A stretch of 64,000 nt of DNA, taken from NCBI GenBank assembly GCA_021733985.1, contig JAIPJT010000003.1:1-64000 (forward strand), given 5' to 3'. This stretch comes from Victivallales bacterium. GTDB lineage: Bacteria > Verrucomicrobiota > Lentisphaeria > Victivallales > GWF2-38-69. This document shows positions 60,031-64,000 of this stretch, in pieces (the first letter of the stretch is position 1; every line of letters begins with the position of its first letter). Below the pieces are notes generated by a model. That model ran no database searches, had not been told where the DNA came from, and was given only the letters and a program-made list of their open reading frames with translations. A program made the position numbers and the translations under genes.

Positions 60031-62610
60031 TTATCTTTTTTGTAAAATCTTGATTTTATTTCTGAAACTTGAAACAGGCTCTATATTATATTTTATTAAG
60101 GTTTTATAAATATTAATAGCCGCCTTATCGGATTTTTCTGTATTATCCTTTTGCAGTAAATTTGAAAGGGCAATACCTGCTTTAGCCATCCATTCTTTTT
60201 CCGCATCAGTATTGCAGTCGAGTCCTAAAGCATTTCCATATAGTGCTTCATAATAATATTGTTCAGCTGCAGCTTTGTTTTTTAACAGTTCACAGCACTT
60301 TCCTAATTTATAATAAGTTTGTGACTTGATAAAAGAGGATAAACTTGGACGTTTCAGCAGTTCCTTATATGCTCTAACAGCCATATTGATTGTTTCGTCT
60401 TTGTCATCTGAAAAATTAATTACTGCAAAATAGCAGTCTCCAATTCTTCCCTGTGCAGCAATGGCTAGGTCATTCTGGTTTTTAAAATTTAAGACCTTTT
60501 TATAGGATTCTATAGCATTATCAAAGTTTTTATTTTCTGAGTAGATATCACCTTCAAGATAAAAAGCCTCGGCCAGCAAATCTGAATCTTTTGTTACTGA
60601 TTTAATAGAATCTATAATTTTAAAAGCTTTCGCATATTTCTGCATTGAAAAATATATTTCAGCTTTTTTCAGTAATATTTTATTTAAAAGCCTTTTATTA
60701 TCAGCATTTTTTTTGTATAGCCTATCCAGTTGGTCCAGAGCAGCTTCAATTTTTTTATTTTCAAGGTAATAATTAATAAGCCAGAAAGAGGCTTGAACAG
60801 CATAGTCGCTTTCTGGGTATTTTTTATTAAGTTCATCCACTGCCTTTATTGCTTTATTATAGCCTCCGGAAAGATAATATGAATAGAGCAGTTTGTAAAG
60901 AGACTCAGCAGAAACTTTAGACTCAGGATATAAATTTACAATTTTTTTATAGCATTTGATAGCACTTTCAAAATTCTGGAGTCTTAAATTTAAATCACCG
61001 GCTCTTCTGTATGCCTTTGGTGCAAGTTTGCTATTTTTATTGGATTCTGCAAAGATAATAAATTTTTCAACTGCTAAACTCAATTCGTTATTTCCGGCCA
61101 GTGCCTCTGCATAAACGTATAATGGAGGAGGGTTTAGCTGTTTTCCCGGATAATTTTTCAACAAAGTTTTAAGTACTTCTATAGCTTCTCTGTAATGATT
61201 TCGATGAATAAAAATAAGAGCTGTCTCCAGCATAGCCTTATATTCCCATTCAGGAATTTTTGAATCTATGCTTTTAAACTGTTCTAAAGCTTTATTCTCT
61301 TTGCCCAGTTCTATATAACATTTCCCTGTCCAGTATATCCCTTTTCCGCACTGGTTTCGGCTTATGCTGTTTTTATAAACATAGCTGAAAAATTTTAGAG
61401 CAGACTGATATTTTTTTATCTGAAATAATATTTTTCCGATACGGGCTGCAATATTTATATGTTCTTCACCAGGATTTTTTTCAAATTTATAGTTTTCATT
61501 TATAAGACTTATTACCTTTTCAGGTTTTGCCTCAAGTTTGACCAAAATTTTGATATTCAAAAGCAGAATTCTATCCCTTAATATTGAGTTTGGGAAGAAG
61601 TCCAGAAAGAGTTTTGAAGACGCCTCCGCTTTTCTATATTTATTAGCTTCTATAAGGGTGTTTAATGTTGAAATTGCAATTAATTCTTTTTCATAAAGAC
61701 TGGGTGCTTTCTCAAAGGCTAACTGAAATTTATTTAAGGCAGGGCTGTATTCTTTATTCTGTCTATATTTTTCTGCAAATTCTAAAAGAACTAAAAAGGC
61801 TATCGGGTTATCAGCTTCTGAAATTTTATTCGAAACTTTTTTATATTCTGTTTCAGCTTCAGCCATTTTATTCTGTTCGATAAGAGTATAAACCCGTAAT
61901 AACTGAATGGATGGGGTATCCGGATAATTTTCCGCTTCTTTTTTCAGCAGTTTTTCAGCAGTTTTTATGTCTCCTGATACTGTATTGATTATAATTAGCT
62001 GCTCTGCAGCCTTTTTTCTGTCAGACTTTTGGGGCGCATTCTCCTTGACTTTCCGGAAAATTGATTCGGCCTTTTCCCAGTTTTTTAACCTGATTTCAGT
62101 AATACCCTGTGAAATAAGAGCAGATATATAGGTTTGAGGATCTTTATTTTTTGTATTTTTTGCAATCCTCGAAAAATTTTTCGCGGCTTGGCGGTTTAAT
62201 CCTTTAGCTAATAAAATTTGATTGTGCCAATAATTAAGTTTTTCCTTTTTTACCAATTCTCTGCTGTAAAAGTCTGCACCTAATTTTTTAATTTTGTTAT
62301 AAAAATATTCTGCTTCTTTTATATTATCGGCCTTCAGGCATGTTGAAATTAAGCAGTAATAAGCGTTTCTGACAGCGGAAGTATCTCCTCCTGCATTTTT
62401 AAGATACTGTTTATAGTATTTTATTGCTACATCGTAAAGTCCGTCATTGAAGGCTTTGTCGCCCAGAAGCCTTCTTTTATAGATTTTATCTATTTTACTA
62501 GCTTCACTATTTATAGTTTTATCACTGCCTGTTTCAGCAAAAGAAAACATTGCAAGGAAGAAAAGAAAAGTGATAAAAGCTGTTTTTTTATAACTGAATG
62601 CCAAAATCAT
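60031..62610 (-). CDS. large TPR-repeat protein, exported
   Basis: An 859-residue protein with a signal peptide (KKTAFITFLFFLAMFSFAET) and many tetratricopeptide repeats over almost the whole length, for instance SALKFFSYVYKN, AIEVLKTLLKNYPG, AIKCYKKIVNLYPESKVSAE and AIESYKKVLNFKN. It resembles YbgF/CpoB- and BamD-like TPR proteins that accompany Tol/Exb systems, but is far larger. Probably periplasmic scaffolding for the Exb/TonB-like complex, by context. It is co-directional with exbB, gap 16 bases; recA is 69 bases upstream. Confidence 0.8.
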   Translation of the reverse strand: MILAFSYKKTAFITFLFFLAMFSFAETGSDKTINSEASKIDKIYKRRLLGDKAFNDGLYDVAIKYYKQYLKNAGGDTSAVRNAYYCLISTCLKADNIKEAEYFYNKIKKLGADFYSRELVKKEKLNYWHNQILLAKGLNRQAAKNFSRIAKNTKNKDPQTYISALISQGITEIRLKNWEKAESIFRKVKENAPQKSDRKKAAEQLIIINTVSGDIKTAEKLLKKEAENYPDTPSIQLLRVYTLIEQNKMAEAETEYKKVSNKISEADNPIAFLVLLEFAEKYRQNKEYSPALNKFQLAFEKAPSLYEKELIAISTLNTLIEANKYRKAEASSKLFLDFFPNSILRDRILLLNIKILVKLEAKPEKVISLINENYKFEKNPGEEHINIAARIGKILFQIKKYQSALKFFSYVYKNSISRNQCGKGIYWTGKCYIELGKENKALEQFKSIDSKIPEWEYKAMLETALIFIHRNHYREAIEVLKTLLKNYPGKQLNPPPLYVYAEALAGNNELSLAVEKFIIFAESNKNSKLAPKAYRRAGDLNLRLQNFESAIKCYKKIVNLYPESKVSAESLYKLLYSYYLSGGYNKAIKAVDELNKKYPESDYAVQASFWLINYYLENKKIEAALDQLDRLYKKNADNKRLLNKILLKKAEIYFSMQKYAKAFKIIDSIKSVTKDSDLLAEAFYLEGDIYSENKNFDNAIESYKKVLNFKNQNDLAIAAQGRIGDCYFAVINFSDDKDETINMAVRAYKELLKRPSLSSFIKSQTYYKLGKCCELLKNKAAAEQYYYEALYGNALGLDCNTDAEKEWMAKAGIALSNLLQKDNTEKSDKAAINIYKTLIKYNIEPVSSFRNKIKILQKR

Positions 62611-62679
62611 TTTTTTTAAACTATAAGAGTTTTATTATTAAAAATTTAAACTGAATTATTAATATTTAAAGTGAAATCA

Positions 62680-63744
62680 TTATTTTTTCGAATTTAGCTC
62701 CTGTTTTTCTTTTTCAGCAGAACCATAAATTTTCTGCTTGATATCTTCTAAGAGCTTTTTCTGCATGTTTGAATCATTTTGTATATATTTTTTGACAGCT
62801 TCACGTCCCTGTCCTAACTGCTCGCTGTTAAATGAGAACCATGAGCCCCTTTTGCTGATAACGCCTGTATCAATAGCCACATCAAGTATTGAACCGGCTC
62901 TTGATATTCCTTCGGCAAACTGAATATCAAATTCAGCAGTTTTAAAAGGCGGAGCCAGTTTGTTTTTTACTATTTTTACTTTTGTTCTGTTACCAACAGC
63001 ATCGCCTTTATTATCTTTAATTGTTGCAATTCTGCGAATATCCATTCTGACAGAAGCATAAAACTTTAGAGCATTACCTCCGGTGGTTGTTTCCGGGCTT
63101 CCGAACATTACTCCAATTTTTGAACGGATCTGATTAGTAAAGATAACACATGTTTTGCTCTTATTAATTGCACCGGCAATTTTCCTCAGGGCCTGAGACA
63201 TCAACCTCGCCTGAAGTCCCATATGCGAATCTCCCATTTGCCCTTCTATCTCAGCTTTTGGTACTAAAGCGGCGACAGAGTCTATGACCAGAACATCGAT
63301 AGCATTGCTTCTTATCAGTGTTTCAGCGATACTTAATGCATCCTCTCCGCAGTCAGGCTGCGATATTAGCAAATTATCTACATTCACCCCAATTTGTTTC
63401 GCGTATACCGGATCAAGCGCATGCTCTGCATCAATTATTGCGCATTTCCCATTTGCTTTCTGAGCATTGGCAATAACATGGAGGCATACAGTTGTTTTAC
63501 CGGAGGATTCCGGCCCGTATACTTCAATCACTCTGCCGCGGGGAACTCCTCCAATGCCTAACGCTATATCAAGAGAAAGCGCCCCGGTACTGATTGTGGG
63601 AACATCTGCCTGGATAGCTTTATCTCCAAGCTTCATTATTGAGCCTTTCCCGTATTCTTTTTCTATCTGGCCGATCGCTATAGACAGATTTTTTTCTTTT
63701 GTATCTTTTTCCTTTTTATCCAACTGTTGAGCTTCGACGTTCAT
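62680..63744 (-). CDS. recA: recombinase RecA
   Basis: The DNA strand-exchange recombinase and SOS coprotease, 354 residues. [17 protein letters not shown] is Walker [20 protein letters not shown] Walker B, and [18 protein letters not shown] with [14 protein letters not shown]-type loops L1 and L2 ([18 protein letters not shown]) are intact. The C-terminus is acidic/lysine-rich as usual. ATG 63744 has GAGAGGATA upstream. I saw no clear LexA box of either common type in 63745-64000. Confidence 0.97.
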   Translation of the reverse strand: MNVEAQQLDKKEKDTKEKNLSIAIGQIEKEYGKGSIMKLGDKAIQADVPTISTGALSLDIALGIGGVPRGRVIEVYGPESSGKTTVCLHVIANAQKANGKCAIIDAEHALDPVYAKQIGVNVDNLLISQPDCGEDALSIAETLIRSNAIDVLVIDSVAALVPKAEIEGQMGDSHMGLQARLMSQALRKIAGAINKSKTCVIFTNQIRSKIGVMFGSPETTTGGNALKFYASVRMDIRRIATIKDNKGDAVGNRTKVKIVKNKLAPPFKTAEFDIQFAEGISRAGSILDVAIDTGVISKRGSWFSFNSEQLGQGREAVKKYIQNDSNMQKKLLEDIKQKIYGSAEKEKQELNSKK

Positions 63745-63977
63745 CTTTGAATATCCTCTCTTTTTATCAAAAATATGTTTTTAAAAAATTGTCTTTGTCC
63801 TAAAATTATTTTAATTATATTATCTGCTGCAGCTTTTCGGCTTACTGTGGTCATAAAGCTGTATACATAAAATAAAAAAAAAGATAAATTAGAATACTGC
63901 AAATAAACTTCGTATGACCTTCTGCAAAGTATATGAAGCGGTTTTGGAAACTGAATATTTTTTAAAGCAAATGCACA

Positions 63978-63999
63978 TATACTATTATATAATAGTATA
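63978..63999. repeat. perfect 22-bp palindrome upstream of recA
   Basis: TATACTATTAT and its exact reverse complement ATAATAGTATA meet without a spacer. It lies about 235 bases upstream of recA at the window edge. It could be an operator or the terminator of a gene outside the window; the rest of 63745-63977 shows no gene. Confidence 0.55.
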
Positions 64000-64000
64000 A

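Noticed and set aside
63745-63977. SOS box in front of recA.
   Set aside because: Neither the CTG-N10-CAG nor the GAAC-N4-GTTC type is recognisable.

Overview
The window is an AT-rich chromosomal segment from a Gram-negative-type bacterium. The outer-membrane energy genes exbB, exbD and a tonB-like gene, together with a lipoprotein, support a diderm envelope. Pyruvate:ferredoxin oxidoreductase, a hemerythrin-like protein, cysteine desulfidase and citramalate synthase suggest an anaerobic or microaerophilic fermenter that stores glycogen. I could not fix the phylum. The gene content and the dispersed GC-rich hairpin repeats would suit a PVC-type or related lineage such as Lentisphaerota, but that is a weak inference.

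Region 1 (1-2.3 kb) is a scrap-yard: two fragments of IS630-type transposases, a short PD-(D/E)xK-like ORF, a frameshifted and truncated RelA/SpoT-like gene, and a GC-rich HEPN-like gene that ends in an integron attC-like structure.

Region 2 (2.3-20.3 kb, minus strand) is a complete type 1 BREX anti-phage operon. In transcription order it holds brxR (WYL), brxA, brxB, brxC, a four-helix-bundle gene, pglX, an AAA ATPase/RloB pair, pglZ and brxL. The standout feature is pglX. It carries four in-frame insertions built from degenerate octamer arrays in inverted orientation. Two of them (about 430 and 490 bp) each contain a complete four-helix-bundle (S23/IVP-family) ORF, same strand, shifted frame, with identical phase relative to pglX. 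They look like intervening-sequence-type mobile elements that invade a protein gene while keeping it open.

Region 3 (20.5-39.2 kb) is mostly housekeeping: a divergent cysteine transporter/desulfidase pair (cyuP/cyuA), a lipoprotein, wrbA, an RseP-like protease, a split YeeE/YedE pair, pepT, an aldose epimerase, ilvC, glgC, a eukaryotic-type UDP-glucose dehydrogenase, mazG, cimA and a DUF721/DciA-like gene.

Region 4 (39.5-64 kb) holds nifJ, purA, a hemerythrin with one iron-ligand His replaced, ruvA, a 1433-aa GH13-GH133 glycogen debranching fusion, an RpiB-GlyA fusion, a molybdate-type permease with a small CQLGCF protein, pncB-pncA, guaA, an exbB/exbD/tonB-like/TPR cluster, and recA.

The intergenic gaps carry at least four small repeat families. 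One is a ~160-bp element with a GC-rich hairpin core (three long copies plus a short one). One is a 98-bp TIR element, one copy of which has been invaded by another repeat. One is a ~140-bp element that forms the 5' region of the permease gene. The last is a set of CACGGAA-type hairpins in the BREX gaps. I saw no tRNA, rRNA or CRISPR array.
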